From: Bacteroidaceae bacterium
GTDB lineage: Bacteria; Bacteroidota; Bacteroidia; Bacteroidales; Muribaculaceae
DNA length: 64,000 bases
Assembly (NCBI GenBank): GCA_021768245.1
Contig: JAETNO010000015.1
Span: 6,487-70,486 of the forward strand
Direction: 5' to 3'
Positions 7,495 through 15,390 of the stretch are shown here, in pieces. The translations under genes and the position numbers were made by a program. The notes beneath the pieces were generated by a model. It searched no databases. It was given only the letters and a program-made list of their open reading frames with translations, and was not told the origin of the DNA. Each line of letters opens with the position of its first letter. The first letter of the stretch is position 1.

Positions 7495-8535
7495 ATGTAT
7501 CAACGATTCTTAAATAACGAAGACTATCTCTCGATAATCACGGAGGAGGCTCTGGGACAACTCACCAGAGGCCGTGAGCAGCGTTTGTTCCAGGCGGAGG
7601 AAGCGGCTGAAGCGTCCATCGTTGAGTACCTTGTAGATAATTACGAGATTGAAAAGGCATTGTGGGTAGGGAAATCCCTGATGGAGTACAATCCTCAGAT
7701 TACCTATCCCGTACACGCCCATTTCTACCGTGACGGCAATATATATGAGGCCCTTCGCTCGATCAACGGCCTACACGCTCCTTCTATCGTCAAATACTGG
7801 AAGGAGATAGACAATTATGATGACCGCAACGGTAACGAGGCACAGCCTTATTCCCAGCTGCTCAACTGGCAACCGGGAGACATCGTGACATTCGCAAACG
7901 GTTACTTCGAGTGTCTTGAACCCAATGGTCTCGACTTCCATGACATCCGTATTCCAGGAGTAGAAGGCTGGACTGAAGTGGAAGTGTATAACTGGGAGCC
8001 TAACCTTCCGTACAACCTTTGGGATGTCGTTTCCTATGAGGGCAAGTTCTACGCACTCATCAACACTGATATTCCGGAAGGCGAGGAAGAGATGGATTTG
8101 ACCGTCAATCCCTTTGAATCGGACAACTGGGGTCTCGTAGGCACCTACGACCCTGAATACGATTACGAGTTTAAGGACACCGAATATGTAGAGTTTGAGG
8201 GCAAGCTGTTTATCCCCAGCCTCAAACCTACAGCTGACGAACTGAAGGAAGGCTACAACGTAAGGCTGCATGACCCACGTAATTCCAATATCAAGAAGCA
8301 CATGGTTCAGCTGGCCCTGTATGAGCTGCACAAACTCATCTCACCGAATAATATGAGTTCTGTCCGCATCACAGATTATGAGACCTCAATCACATGGCTC
8401 CGTGACGCGAACAGAATGAAGATAAACCCACAGATTCCGCGTAAGATTGACACTGATAATAAACCCGTAGCTGAATATGCAATCGCCACGTTCATGCGTG
8501 ACTACGACCCGAACCAAAATCCTTGGCAAATTTGA
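7495..8535 (+). CDS. Head-tail adaptor (gp36/DUF1320-like) with inserted aromatic repeats
   Basis: 346 residues from ATG 7495; an in-frame TTG at 7480 lies within the terL end. The N-terminal part (residues 1-100: short helices, EAAEASIVEYLVDNYEIEKAL, then FYRDGNIYEAL) and the C-terminal part (residues 270-346: KKHMVQLALYELHKLISPNN and IATFMRDYDPNQNPWQI) resemble the all-helical phage gp36/DUF1320 connector family that caps the portal. Between them lie three Trp/Tyr-rich units (WQPGDIVTFANGYFECLE; YNLWDVVSYEGKFYALIN...WGLVG; TEYVEFEGKLFIPS) with the 'G-D-V-V-x-x-x-G-x-x-Y' spacing of CBM5/12-type sugar-binding modules. The function is inferred from these patterns and from the position just after terL. 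Confidence 0.6.
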   Translation: MYQRFLNNEDYLSIITEEALGQLTRGREQRLFQAEEAAEASIVEYLVDNYEIEKALWVGKSLMEYNPQITYPVHAHFYRDGNIYEALRSINGLHAPSIVKYWKEIDNYDDRNGNEAQPYSQLLNWQPGDIVTFANGYFECLEPNGLDFHDIRIPGVEGWTEVEVYNWEPNLPYNLWDVVSYEGKFYALINTDIPEGEEEMDLTVNPFESDNWGLVGTYDPEYDYEFKDTEYVEFEGKLFIPSLKPTADELKEGYNVRLHDPRNSNIKKHMVQLALYELHKLISPNNMSSVRITDYETSITWLRDANRMKINPQIPRKIDTDNKPVAEYAIATFMRDYDPNQNPWQI

Positions 8536-8586
8536 TTTCTTAGCTTGTTTTGTTGTGTGTGTTTTTGTTTTATTTAACATTAGGGT

Positions 8587-8620
8587 AAAGGAGCCGTTGT
8601 GAAACGTCTCCTTTATTTTT
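8587..8620 (+). terminator. Terminator between late phage genes and integrase
   Basis: Stem AAAGGAG / CTCCTTT, a one-base mismatch, an inner CGTT / AACG and a GTGA tetraloop, then TTTATTTTT on the plus strand. The preceding base run (TTTTTGTTTTATTT on the far side) and the convergent integrase end at 8619 suggest it ends transcripts from both sides. Confidence 0.8.
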
Positions 8621-9893
8621 ATTGTGCCGCGCTCATAAACGCCGATGTGAGCCTTTCTCTATTCGACTGGCTCTCTCCATTATAATAATGCTGCTGAATC
8701 ATCTCTATGCTCGTTCCAGCGGCCTCTGCTATATACGACACTGGGAGACCGCTGTCGAGCGCAACCGTTATGGCCGTGTGCCGGAACACATAGGCGTACA
8801 GGTCAAAGTACAGGCCGAGTTCCTTGCCGACAACCTTCAGCCACTTGTTCAGGAACTCACGAAATTTCTTGTAGGTGTAATCTTTGGTGTTGTACGTCTT
8901 CTCCTTCTCATCGTCCATGATCGGGAAGATATATCCATCTTTTGACTGCCCTTTGTACTTATCTATAATCTTACGCATGACAGGGGTTATCGGAATTTCC
9001 ACAGGACGGTGCGTTTTCTTGCGTCTGACGGCGATTGTGTTCTTTCTGGTAATATCCCTCCACTTGGCCTTTATAACGTCACAGGGCGCAAAGAATGAGT
9101 GGAACATGAACACACAGAAATCATAGTACAGCTCCACCTGCTTGCGGTTCTTGTATCGTGGCGTTATGTCCGACGGATTGAAATTTAGGAACGTCTTCAG
9201 CTCTTCCGAGGAAAGGACATCCGGATGCTGCCTTCCATCAGTTGTGTATTTGTCCGGGTTGTAATCACAGAACTGAAAATCTCCAATCTGAGAGATGTTG
9301 AACATGACATCCTTGTCCTTGCTTGCCTTCCCCAACAATGCGCGGAATTTCTTTGAGTGATGCACGTATGCCTTCTCCTTTGCGAATATGTAGGCGATTG
9401 ACACCATCTTGTTGTAGTCGATGGTAGAGAACGGCATGGAATCAAAGCCGGGAATGGTTCTACGGCACCGGTTCAGCAGTTTATAATAGCCCTCATAATT
9501 GCATCCTGATTTGGCCTTCTCCCTGAGAGTAATCACTTCGAGATACTTCGCCACAGAGTTCTTGTACTCTTCGACTGACCATGAGGAAAGTTCAACCGGC
9601 TGGGAACCGGTGTGGCGTGTGCCCTTGTAGTATTCGGCAACCTGTTTCGCGGACAGCTCCGGGTGTTCAGTCACCAGTTTCCAGTAGACCTGCTTGTACT
9701 CGGCCAGTACCTTGTTGTTTTCCTCGTAATTCTTGGAACGGCTGGAAAAGCGTTCTTTGTCTGCCAGCCAATGTTTCTCGACATCTGGGTTTCCTGTCAG
9801 GAGATACCCAACTCGCTTGTAGTAGCGATCCTTGTTTTGTGAAATGCGTAAAACGAGCACACCGTTACGCAAAATGAATTTTAGTTTCACCAT
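8619..9893 (-). CDS. int: Tyrosine recombinase (phage integrase)
   Basis: 424 residues with an N-terminal arm-binding region (MVKLKFILRNGVLVLRISQNKDRYYKRVGY), a SAM-like core-binding domain (about 110-225) and a C-terminal catalytic domain. Visible catalytic pieces are the beta-hairpin Lys (RRKKTHRPVEIPI), Arg of box II in YVFRHTAIT and the nucleophile Tyr in MIQQHYYNGES. The usual Arg of box I is not where it is expected: aligned on 'W-R-D-I', the segment FFAPCDVIKAKW has Ala, and the box II His is Tyr. This divergent form is seen in some Bacteroidetes integrases; it would insert the phage at the site next to tRNA-Phe. Transcribed toward the phage late genes, with the attachment region just upstream. 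Confidence 0.88.
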   Translation of the reverse strand: MVKLKFILRNGVLVLRISQNKDRYYKRVGYLLTGNPDVEKHWLADKERFSSRSKNYEENNKVLAEYKQVYWKLVTEHPELSAKQVAEYYKGTRHTGSQPVELSSWSVEEYKNSVAKYLEVITLREKAKSGCNYEGYYKLLNRCRRTIPGFDSMPFSTIDYNKMVSIAYIFAKEKAYVHHSKKFRALLGKASKDKDVMFNISQIGDFQFCDYNPDKYTTDGRQHPDVLSSEELKTFLNFNPSDITPRYKNRKQVELYYDFCVFMFHSFFAPCDVIKAKWRDITRKNTIAVRRKKTHRPVEIPITPVMRKIIDKYKGQSKDGYIFPIMDDEKEKTYNTKDYTYKKFREFLNKWLKVVGKELGLYFDLYAYVFRHTAITVALDSGLPVSYIAEAAGTSIEMIQQHYYNGESQSNRERLTSAFMSAAQ

Positions 9894-10035
9894 AGTGGTT
9901 CACTTAAATGTTAAAAATGAATCTGGCGAACCAATGGGTCAAATTTTGCTGTCTGTGCCGGCCAAAATTAGCACACCGGGATTCTCAAAAAGTGCGTTTG
10001 CACACCGGTTTTGGCTCAAAAATGCACACTCGTCA
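9894..10035. promoter_or_regulatory. Putative phage attachment region with integrase-type repeats
   Basis: The sequence upstream of int holds the 9-mer GCACACCGG at 9971-9979 and again at 10000-10008, and a partial copy GCACAC at 10024-10029. An inverted pair GCCAAAA / TTTTGGC flanks the first two copies (9961-9967, 10009-10015). Spaced short repeats beside an integrase gene are typical of arm-type binding sites; this assignment is inferred, not shown. Confidence 0.4.
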
Positions 10036-10135
10036 ATTTCGACTTAACGGATTCCGTGTCCTTGACGGACTCAATTATGTGCTTTATAATCAATCTTCTA
10101 CCGAAGATTTCGACTTAATGAAAAAGGAACTCTAA
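10036..10135 (+). pseudogene. Possible 3' remnant of a host gene at the prophage junction
   Basis: In one frame this stretch reads as a protein-like tail ending in SSTEDFDLMKKEL and a stop, directly followed by a bidirectional terminator shared with tRNA-Phe. Upstream of about 10036 the same frame becomes unlike a protein (CCLCRPKLAHRDSQKVR). The simplest reading is that the prophage entered the 3' part of a host gene, leaving its end here; the 5' part would lie at the other prophage end. The 12-mer ATTTCGACTTAA occurs at 10036-10047 and again at 10107-10118. The protein family is not recognised. Confidence 0.35.
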
Positions 10136-10155
10136 TCTTCTCAGAGTTCCTTTTT
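10121..10155. terminator. Bidirectional terminator next to tRNA-Phe
   Basis: A perfect 13-bp stem (AAAAAGGAACTCT / AGAGTTCCTTTTT) with a 9-base loop. A/T runs on both sides make it work for tRNA-Phe (minus) and for any plus-strand gene ending at 10135. Confidence 0.85.
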
Positions 10156-10156
10156 G

Positions 10157-10229
10157 TGGTGCCACCAGGAATCGAACCGGGGACACAAGGATTTTCAGTC
10201 CTTTGCTCTACCAACTGAGCTATGGCACC
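10157..10229 (-). tRNA. tRNA-Phe (GAA)
   Basis: 73 bases read on the minus strand. The acceptor stem GGTGCCA pairs with TGGCACC, the discriminator is A, the anticodon loop is CTGAAAA with anticodon GAA, and the T arm reads CCGGTTCGATTCCTGG. The CCA end is not encoded. A consensus promoter lies 86 bases upstream. Confidence 0.97.
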
Positions 10230-10746
10230 TTGGTTTGCTAAACCAGAGTTGATTTAGCGGTTTGCATAACGATTGGAATGTATTTAGGAAATACCGTTTC
10301 CGTGTTTTGCGTTGCAAAGGTAGGCGTTCTTTTTGAATTATGCAAATTCTAAGGCGATTTTTTTTGTTGCTGATTATGTAAGATGCATAAAATCAACGAT
10401 AAGGCATTGGAATGTTTTTTTCGGTAAAGTATGTTATTAGTCTGGTGTGTGATGGTTTTAAGTTGTGTATAGTACGAATTTAGGGCTCTCGATTAAAGTT
10501 TGCGTTAAGTTTAGGTGGATTTACATTCCGATTGTAATGTAAAAGTTGTTGTTAAATGGTGTAAATGAGGTTGAATATGGACTTAAACATGCTTTTTTTG
10601 ACGGTGTGGGGATTTTATAGTGTAAAAAGTGCGTTTATGTGGAGGAAATTTCTTACTTTCGCTTGTTAAATATGGTAGTATCGTCGGACTTTTCGGCGCT
10701 GATGCTGTTTTAGGACGTTTGACTATTTTGCGACTGATATAAATTT
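10230..10746. other. Intergenic region between tRNA-Phe and dut
   Basis: No gene seen. The left part holds the tRNA-Phe promoter. A 7-bp inverted repeat TTACATT / AATGTAA lies at 10521-10542. A weak -7-like box TACTTTCG at 10654-10661 may serve dut, which would then have a leader of about 80 bases. The rest is AT-rich and shows no clear structure. Confidence 0.5.
10315..10345 (-). promoter_or_regulatory. Bacteroidetes-type promoter for tRNA-Phe
   Basis: On the minus strand TTG (10343-10345), a 20-base spacer and TACCTTTG (10315-10322) match the TTG / TAnnTTTG form of the Bacteroidetes primary sigma factor. Confidence 0.75.
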
Positions 10747-11190
10747 ATGCAAAGAATAAAGGTTAAAATCATCAATGATTCGGGGCATGAGTTGCCTGCT
10801 TATGAGACTCCTTCGTCTGCGGGGATGGACGTGCGTGCCAAGCTTTCTTCACCGTTGACTCTCGGCCCATTGGAAAGGGCGTTGATTCCGACCGGATTGC
10901 GCATGCAGCTTCCTCAAGGTTACGAGTGTCAGGTCAGACCACGTTCGGGGCTTGCGCTTAAGCATGGGATTTCACTTGTGAATACTCCAGGCACAATCGA
11001 TGCCGACTATCGCGGTGAGATTGGAATCATCGTTATAAATCTTTCGAATGAACCCTACACAATCAAGGATGGTGAGCGCATTGCCCAACTCGTAATCAAG
11101 GAGTATGTCCATGTGACATGGGAGGGTGTCGACCGTATTGATGAGACAGTGCGCGGCGACGGCGCATTTGGCCATACCGGCGTTAATTGA
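10747..11190 (+). CDS. dut: dUTP diphosphatase
   Basis: 147 residues, the usual length of trimeric dUTPases. All five motifs are seen: SSAGMDVRA (23-31), RPRSGLALKHG (about 64-74), GTIDADYRGEI (81-91), GERIAQLVI (108-116) and the C-terminal Gly-rich arm RGDGAFGHTG (135-144), where the usual 'GSTGFGSTG' has become 'GDGAFGHTG'. The enzyme splits dUTP to dUMP and pyrophosphate, keeping uracil out of DNA and feeding thymidylate synthesis. It lies 68 bases before the TPR-DUF4292-EnvC genes, a gene order common in Bacteroidales, so it probably starts that operon. Confidence 0.95.
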   Translation: MQRIKVKIINDSGHELPAYETPSSAGMDVRAKLSSPLTLGPLERALIPTGLRMQLPQGYECQVRPRSGLALKHGISLVNTPGTIDADYRGEIGIIVINLSNEPYTIKDGERIAQLVIKEYVHVTWEGVDRIDETVRGDGAFGHTGVN

Positions 11191-11258
11191 GCGTTTCGTT
11201 TCTCCTACATCTGTCATAGGGCCCGTTGCCCCATAGCATATCAATCAATGAATCATCA

Positions 11259-13001
11259 ATGAAAAGACTTCCTCTGATACTCCTTACCGTCCTCACTCTC
11301 GGTTTCCTGTCGGTAATGGCAAGAAGCCGTCGGGGCACGCTTGAAAGTGCCGATGCGAGAAAGGCCGATTACATATTTCTGGAAGCCTTGCGCGCGAAAT
11401 CGCAGGGACGTATGGACGCGGCTTTTTCGTTGCTGCAGCGGGCTCACGAGCTAAACAGTGCCGACAAAGAGATAGGAGTGGAGCTTTCAACCTATCTTCT
11501 GCGCCTGTCGCAGATTGATTCGGCCATGCTCGAGCAGTCTATGGCCCTTCTCAAGGATTACTATGATGCAAATCCGTCTGACATATATTATGGCGGACGC
11601 TATGCTATGCTGAATGAGCAGCTACTCAATCGTGACGAGGCTGTGGAGACATGGCGGAAACTGCATATCTATTATCCCGACCGGCTTGAGGTGACATACC
11701 GTTATGCCGATGTGCTCGGTCAGGGAGGAACGGACGCCGACCGCGACCATGCGATTGCAATCTATGATTCCGTAGAGGTGGCTGAGGGTAAGAGTATCCC
11801 TCTTTCATCAAAGAAGATACAGCTTTATTATACTTTGCAGGACACAGCCGCGATTCTTGCTGAGGCAGACCGACTCAGACATTCATCGCCTAAGAATGTG
11901 GATTATCAGGTCTTTTCCGGTGACATATATTCCATGTTCCAGCTCAATGACAGGGCTAAGGAGTTCTACGACAGCGCCTGTGTGCTCGACCCTTCCAGCG
12001 GACTTGCCTACTATTCCCGTGCCCGGTTCTACAATTCTCTCGGAGACAGCGCAGCTTTCAACCGCGAGGTTTTCCAGGCTCTGGAGCAAAAAAGCCTTGA
12101 CGTGGAGACCAAACTTGCAATCCTTCGGAGCTATATCCAGGAGATGTATAATGATTCTACCCAGCTTCCGCAGGTTCGCCATCTGTTTGATGTACTTATC
12201 GACCAGCACCCCCATGAGCATGACATACATTCCCTTTATGCCCGCTACCTGATAGTCACCAAGGATTATGCCAAAGCTGCCGAGCAGACTGAACGGTCGC
12301 TTGATCTTGACCCCGCCGATGAGGAAGGGTGGGAGATGTTGACCTCCCTTTATCTTCAGGTAGATCAACTTGACAAGGCAAAAGCGGCAATCAAGCGCTC
12401 TATGCGTTACTATCCTGAAAACGCGCGACAGTATCTTGTCCTTGGCTCTATATATAATCAGGAAAAGAATCATGCTAAGGCCTCGACGGAATATGCCCGT
12501 GCCCTCGAACTGACTGATTCTGCCGATGTCGACCTCCTGTCACGGATATATGGTTCGATTGGCGACAATCTGTATGCCCAGGAGTTGGCCGACAGTGCCT
12601 TCACGATGTATCAAAAGGCGATTCTCTATGACCCTGATAATTATCTGGCATTGAACAACTGCGCCTATTATCTCGCTTGCGAGGGGAAGGACCTCGACAA
12701 GGCCTTGTCAATGATTGAGACCGCCATTGCCGCTGAGCCGGAGAATGACACCGCTCTCGACACTTATGCCTGGGTTCTTTTTAAGCGCAAGGATTACGCA
12801 AAAGCCAGGGAGATTATAGACCGTACGCTTTCACTGATGAACGAGCCCGGGGAAGAAGTGCTCGAACACGCAGGTGACATATATTTCATGGATGGCGAGC
12901 CCGACAAGGCCCTTGAATTCTGGAAGCGCGCCTTGAAACTCAATCCTGACAATGCCTTGCTTGCCAAGAAGGTGAGACATAAGACCTATTTCTTTAAATA
13001 G
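11259..13001 (+). CDS. Exported TPR-repeat protein
   Basis: 580 residues from ATG 11259; an in-frame TTG at 11226 is less likely since the ATG is followed directly by a signal peptide (MKRLPLILLTVLTLGFLSVMA). The rest is about a dozen tetratricopeptide-like helix pairs: typical A/G-x-x-Y/F-x-x-A-L/I-x-L-x-P units appear from residue 30 to the end (for instance AFTMYQKAILYDPDNYLALNNCAYYLA and ALEFWKRALKLNPDNALLAKKV). Such proteins act as scaffolds in the periplasm or at the outer membrane. The next gene starts 9 bases downstream and the run ends in an EnvC-like protein, so a role in envelope assembly or division is likely, though not shown. Confidence 0.85.
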   Translation: MKRLPLILLTVLTLGFLSVMARSRRGTLESADARKADYIFLEALRAKSQGRMDAAFSLLQRAHELNSADKEIGVELSTYLLRLSQIDSAMLEQSMALLKDYYDANPSDIYYGGRYAMLNEQLLNRDEAVETWRKLHIYYPDRLEVTYRYADVLGQGGTDADRDHAIAIYDSVEVAEGKSIPLSSKKIQLYYTLQDTAAILAEADRLRHSSPKNVDYQVFSGDIYSMFQLNDRAKEFYDSACVLDPSSGLAYYSRARFYNSLGDSAAFNREVFQALEQKSLDVETKLAILRSYIQEMYNDSTQLPQVRHLFDVLIDQHPHEHDIHSLYARYLIVTKDYAKAAEQTERSLDLDPADEEGWEMLTSLYLQVDQLDKAKAAIKRSMRYYPENARQYLVLGSIYNQEKNHAKASTEYARALELTDSADVDLLSRIYGSIGDNLYAQELADSAFTMYQKAILYDPDNYLALNNCAYYLACEGKDLDKALSMIETAIAAEPENDTALDTYAWVLFKRKDYAKAREIIDRTLSLMNEPGEEVLEHAGDIYFMDGEPDKALEFWKRALKLNPDNALLAKKVRHKTYFFK

Positions 13002-13010
13002 ACCCTACGC

Positions 13011-13862
13011 ATGAAACTTCGAAATATTCTAATCATATTTTTTGCCTCGATACTCTCTGTGGCCTGCCATTCCGGACGTTCTGCCTCACAGGGCGGTTCC
13101 AATAGCTCCGCTTATGTCGGCGGTGATGCCGCTAAGGCTCTTGGAAGCTCTCAGTTGAAAGATATGCTCGGACGGCTTGAGGCAAGCTATGGAATTTGGG
13201 AAAATGTGAAGGTGCCTGTGACGCTTAAATTGAAAAGCCCGAAAAAATTAAGTGTCGGTGGAACTCTCACGATGCAGCGCGACCGTAGTATTCACCTCTC
13301 CCTTCGGGTGCTTGGCATGGAGATGGCATCGTTGATGGTCACTCAGGACAGTATTTATGCTGTCTATAAGCTTGACCGTCTATATTTTGCGGAAAGTATA
13401 AGCGATCTGCTCGGTGGATTTCCCGCTACTGTAGGCAATGTGCAGAATCTCCTGCTGGGGAGGGCCTTTGCCTTAGGCGACAAAACTCTGACGGACGTAA
13501 AATGCTCCCTGTCAGGCAACGGACTTAAATGGACTATAACACCCGCTCAAAATCCCCGTGGGATAAGTTATGATTTCACTGTTGACACTCCAAGCGGGAA
13601 TGTCGAACAGCTGACGGTAAATCTCCCTTCGCGCAAGCCGATTGAAGCCCGTTATTCTGATTTCACTGTCGCAGCCACAGGGCCGATTGCCGCGACTACC
13701 GAGTTGACGGCCTCGACTTCAAAAAATAATTTCAGCGCGGAAATAAGCCTTAATTCCCGACGGGCAGAGTGGGGGAAAGGAGATATGAAAACTTGGACCG
13801 TCCCCAAAGGATATACCAGGGTGAAAGCTGCTGATATAATGAAGATGCTTTCACGCATGTAG
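13011..13862 (+). CDS. DUF4292 family lipoprotein
   Basis: 283 residues beginning with a lipoprotein signal (MKLRNILIIFFASILSVAC, lipidated Cys19), so it is anchored in an envelope membrane. The body is strand-rich (VKVPVTLKLKSPKKLSVGGTLTMQRDRSIHLSLRVLGMEMASLMVTQDSIYAVYKLDRLYF) in the way of DUF4292, a family whose fold resembles LolA/LolB lipoprotein carriers. In Bacteroidales it is found between a TPR protein and a murein-hydrolase activator, as here. A lipid- or lipoprotein-handling role is possible by fold, but unproven. Confidence 0.85.
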   Translation: MKLRNILIIFFASILSVACHSGRSASQGGSNSSAYVGGDAAKALGSSQLKDMLGRLEASYGIWENVKVPVTLKLKSPKKLSVGGTLTMQRDRSIHLSLRVLGMEMASLMVTQDSIYAVYKLDRLYFAESISDLLGGFPATVGNVQNLLLGRAFALGDKTLTDVKCSLSGNGLKWTITPAQNPRGISYDFTVDTPSGNVEQLTVNLPSRKPIEARYSDFTVAATGPIAATTELTASTSKNNFSAEISLNSRRAEWGKGDMKTWTVPKGYTRVKAADIMKMLSRM

Positions 13863-13909
13863 AAGATGAAAGGCTGTTAAATTCCAGATAAAATAAATTG
13901 ATAATCTCC

Positions 13910-15301
13910 ATGACTCACAGTTTTGCTATATGGTGGCGCCGGTTGGCTGTTGTAGTGGCAGCTTTGCTTCTGGCATCCGCTCCTGTCGACGCGCGGGCCG
14001 GGCGTAAGGGTAAGTCGAGGACACCGCAACGCACCATGGAGGCTGTGAAGAGAGACAAATCAAAGGCCGAACAAAAGATTTCGGAGACTGCGACGAAGAT
14101 AAAGACCAACACCAAGGAACTTAACCGTCAGCTCAATCGCCTCACATCGCTTAATGCCGACATAGAGACAAACCGCACAAAGGTGCAGGGTTTGAAAAAT
14201 CATATAGATTCACTTGGCGCGGCCATAAACGTTACAGCCGATTCTGTCAAGGTCCTTGAAAAAGAACTTGAGGATATGCGCAAGGCCTATGTGAAAGCCT
14301 TGAAACAGCTCCAGCCTCATGCCGGAACCATGAATGAGATATCCTTCATATTCTCGGCGAAGAGTTTTGCCGAAGCATATAGCCGCATGCGTTATCTGAG
14401 GCAATTTTCGGCCTGGCGTGAGCGAAAGGCCGAGAATATACGCAAGGGAATAGAGCGCATAGCTGACCGTCGTGCCCATCTGACATCACTGCGCCACAGT
14501 CAGGACCTGGCTTATCGTAAGGCAGCCGAAGTGCAGACAGAATTGTCGCAGCAGCAGTTGCAATCCGAAGAGATGGTTTCAAAGCTGCGAAAGGAGGACA
14601 GTGCGCTGCGCCGGGCACTCAACGAACAGAAAAAGCAGGCCACGGCACTTGACCGTGAACTGGATAGGCTTATTGCTGCCGAGCAGGCTCGGATTGCACG
14701 TGAGGAGGAAGCCCGTCGGCGTCAGGAAGCGCAGGCCGCAAAGACGAAGAAAGACAACAAGTCTCAGGAGAAGACAACAGCTTCAAACGGAAAGTCCGGC
14801 AATATTACAGAGCGTTCGGCTAAGGACGTGGCGTCTGCCAATGCACGCACTCAGACTGCGGCATCGACCTCGGCGGCAGCCCTGACCGGCTCGTTCGAGG
14901 CCAACAAGGGGAAGCTACTGTTTCCTGTAGCCGGGACATATAAGATTGTACGCCGTTTCGGACGCCAGCCACACCCTACATTGCCCCATGTCGAGGTTGA
15001 CAATTCCGGAATTGACATTGAGGTGAGGAAGGGTACATCTGCCCGTGCGGTATTCGCCGGGAAGGTATCATACATATTTAAGCAGGACGGTTTCAACTCT
15101 ATCGTGATGGTGCGTCATGGCCGCTATATCACTATCTATGCCGGACTTGCTACCGTCGCTGTCAAGCAGGGCGACAGTGTCAAGGCAGGCCAGACTCTCG
15201 GAAGCATATATTCAGACCCGGACGACGGCAACCGTACGAAACTGCATTTTGAAATCCGCAACGAGCGTCAGAAACTCAATCCCACCCAATGGGTGAGATA
15301 G
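13910..15301 (+). CDS. EnvC-like murein hydrolase activator (degenerate M23)
   Basis: 463 residues from ATG 13910: a signal peptide (FAIWWRRLAVVVAALLLASAPVDA), then long coiled coils (about 30-110 and 170-275, rich in K/E/R/Q), a low-complexity linker and a C-terminal LytM/M23 domain (about 340-463). The metal site is broken: the first His is Asn in 'DNSGIDI' and the last HxH has become 'KLHFEI', while 'VMVRHG' and 'YAGL' replace the usual 'H...YaHL'. The same coiled-coil plus inactive LytM layout is found in E. coli EnvC, which switches on amidases at the septum. So it most likely activates, and does not itself cut, peptidoglycan. Confidence 0.85.
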   Translation: MTHSFAIWWRRLAVVVAALLLASAPVDARAGRKGKSRTPQRTMEAVKRDKSKAEQKISETATKIKTNTKELNRQLNRLTSLNADIETNRTKVQGLKNHIDSLGAAINVTADSVKVLEKELEDMRKAYVKALKQLQPHAGTMNEISFIFSAKSFAEAYSRMRYLRQFSAWRERKAENIRKGIERIADRRAHLTSLRHSQDLAYRKAAEVQTELSQQQLQSEEMVSKLRKEDSALRRALNEQKKQATALDRELDRLIAAEQARIAREEEARRRQEAQAAKTKKDNKSQEKTTASNGKSGNITERSAKDVASANARTQTAASTSAAALTGSFEANKGKLLFPVAGTYKIVRRFGRQPHPTLPHVEVDNSGIDIEVRKGTSARAVFAGKVSYIFKQDGFNSIVMVRHGRYITIYAGLATVAVKQGDSVKAGQTLGSIYSDPDDGNRTKLHFEIRNERQKLNPTQWVR

Positions 15302-15390
15302 GGCAACTATTCCGTGACGACAGCGGTTATAATAACATCAGGGGGTGGCTATTATTGTAATGGCGCCCCGACTAACATTAAATTGAAAAA

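Larger units (their letters stand above)
1..10035. mobile_element. Right-hand part of a prophage (left end outside window)
   Basis: Phage replication, packaging, lysis and adaptor genes run on the plus strand and are closed by a convergent tyrosine integrase at 8619-9893. Several genes overlap by 4 bases (334/337, 1664/1667, 2487/2490, 3042/3045, 3521/3524), as in compact phage operons. No portal, major capsid or tail gene is visible, so those must lie upstream of the window or be missing. The right boundary is inferred to fall near 10036, where phage-like non-coding sequence gives way to a coding-like tail next to tRNA-Phe. Whether the element is inducible cannot be judged from one end. Confidence 0.85.

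Noticed and set aside
9908..10135. 75-residue plus-strand frame across the prophage junction
   Set aside because: Only its last third looks like protein; kept as a possible host gene remnant, not as an intact gene.
10157..10229. tRNA-Phe as the prophage attachment site
   Set aside because: A native terminator and a coding-like tail lie between the integrase region and the tRNA 3' end, so the junction is more likely to their left. The left prophage end is needed to settle this.
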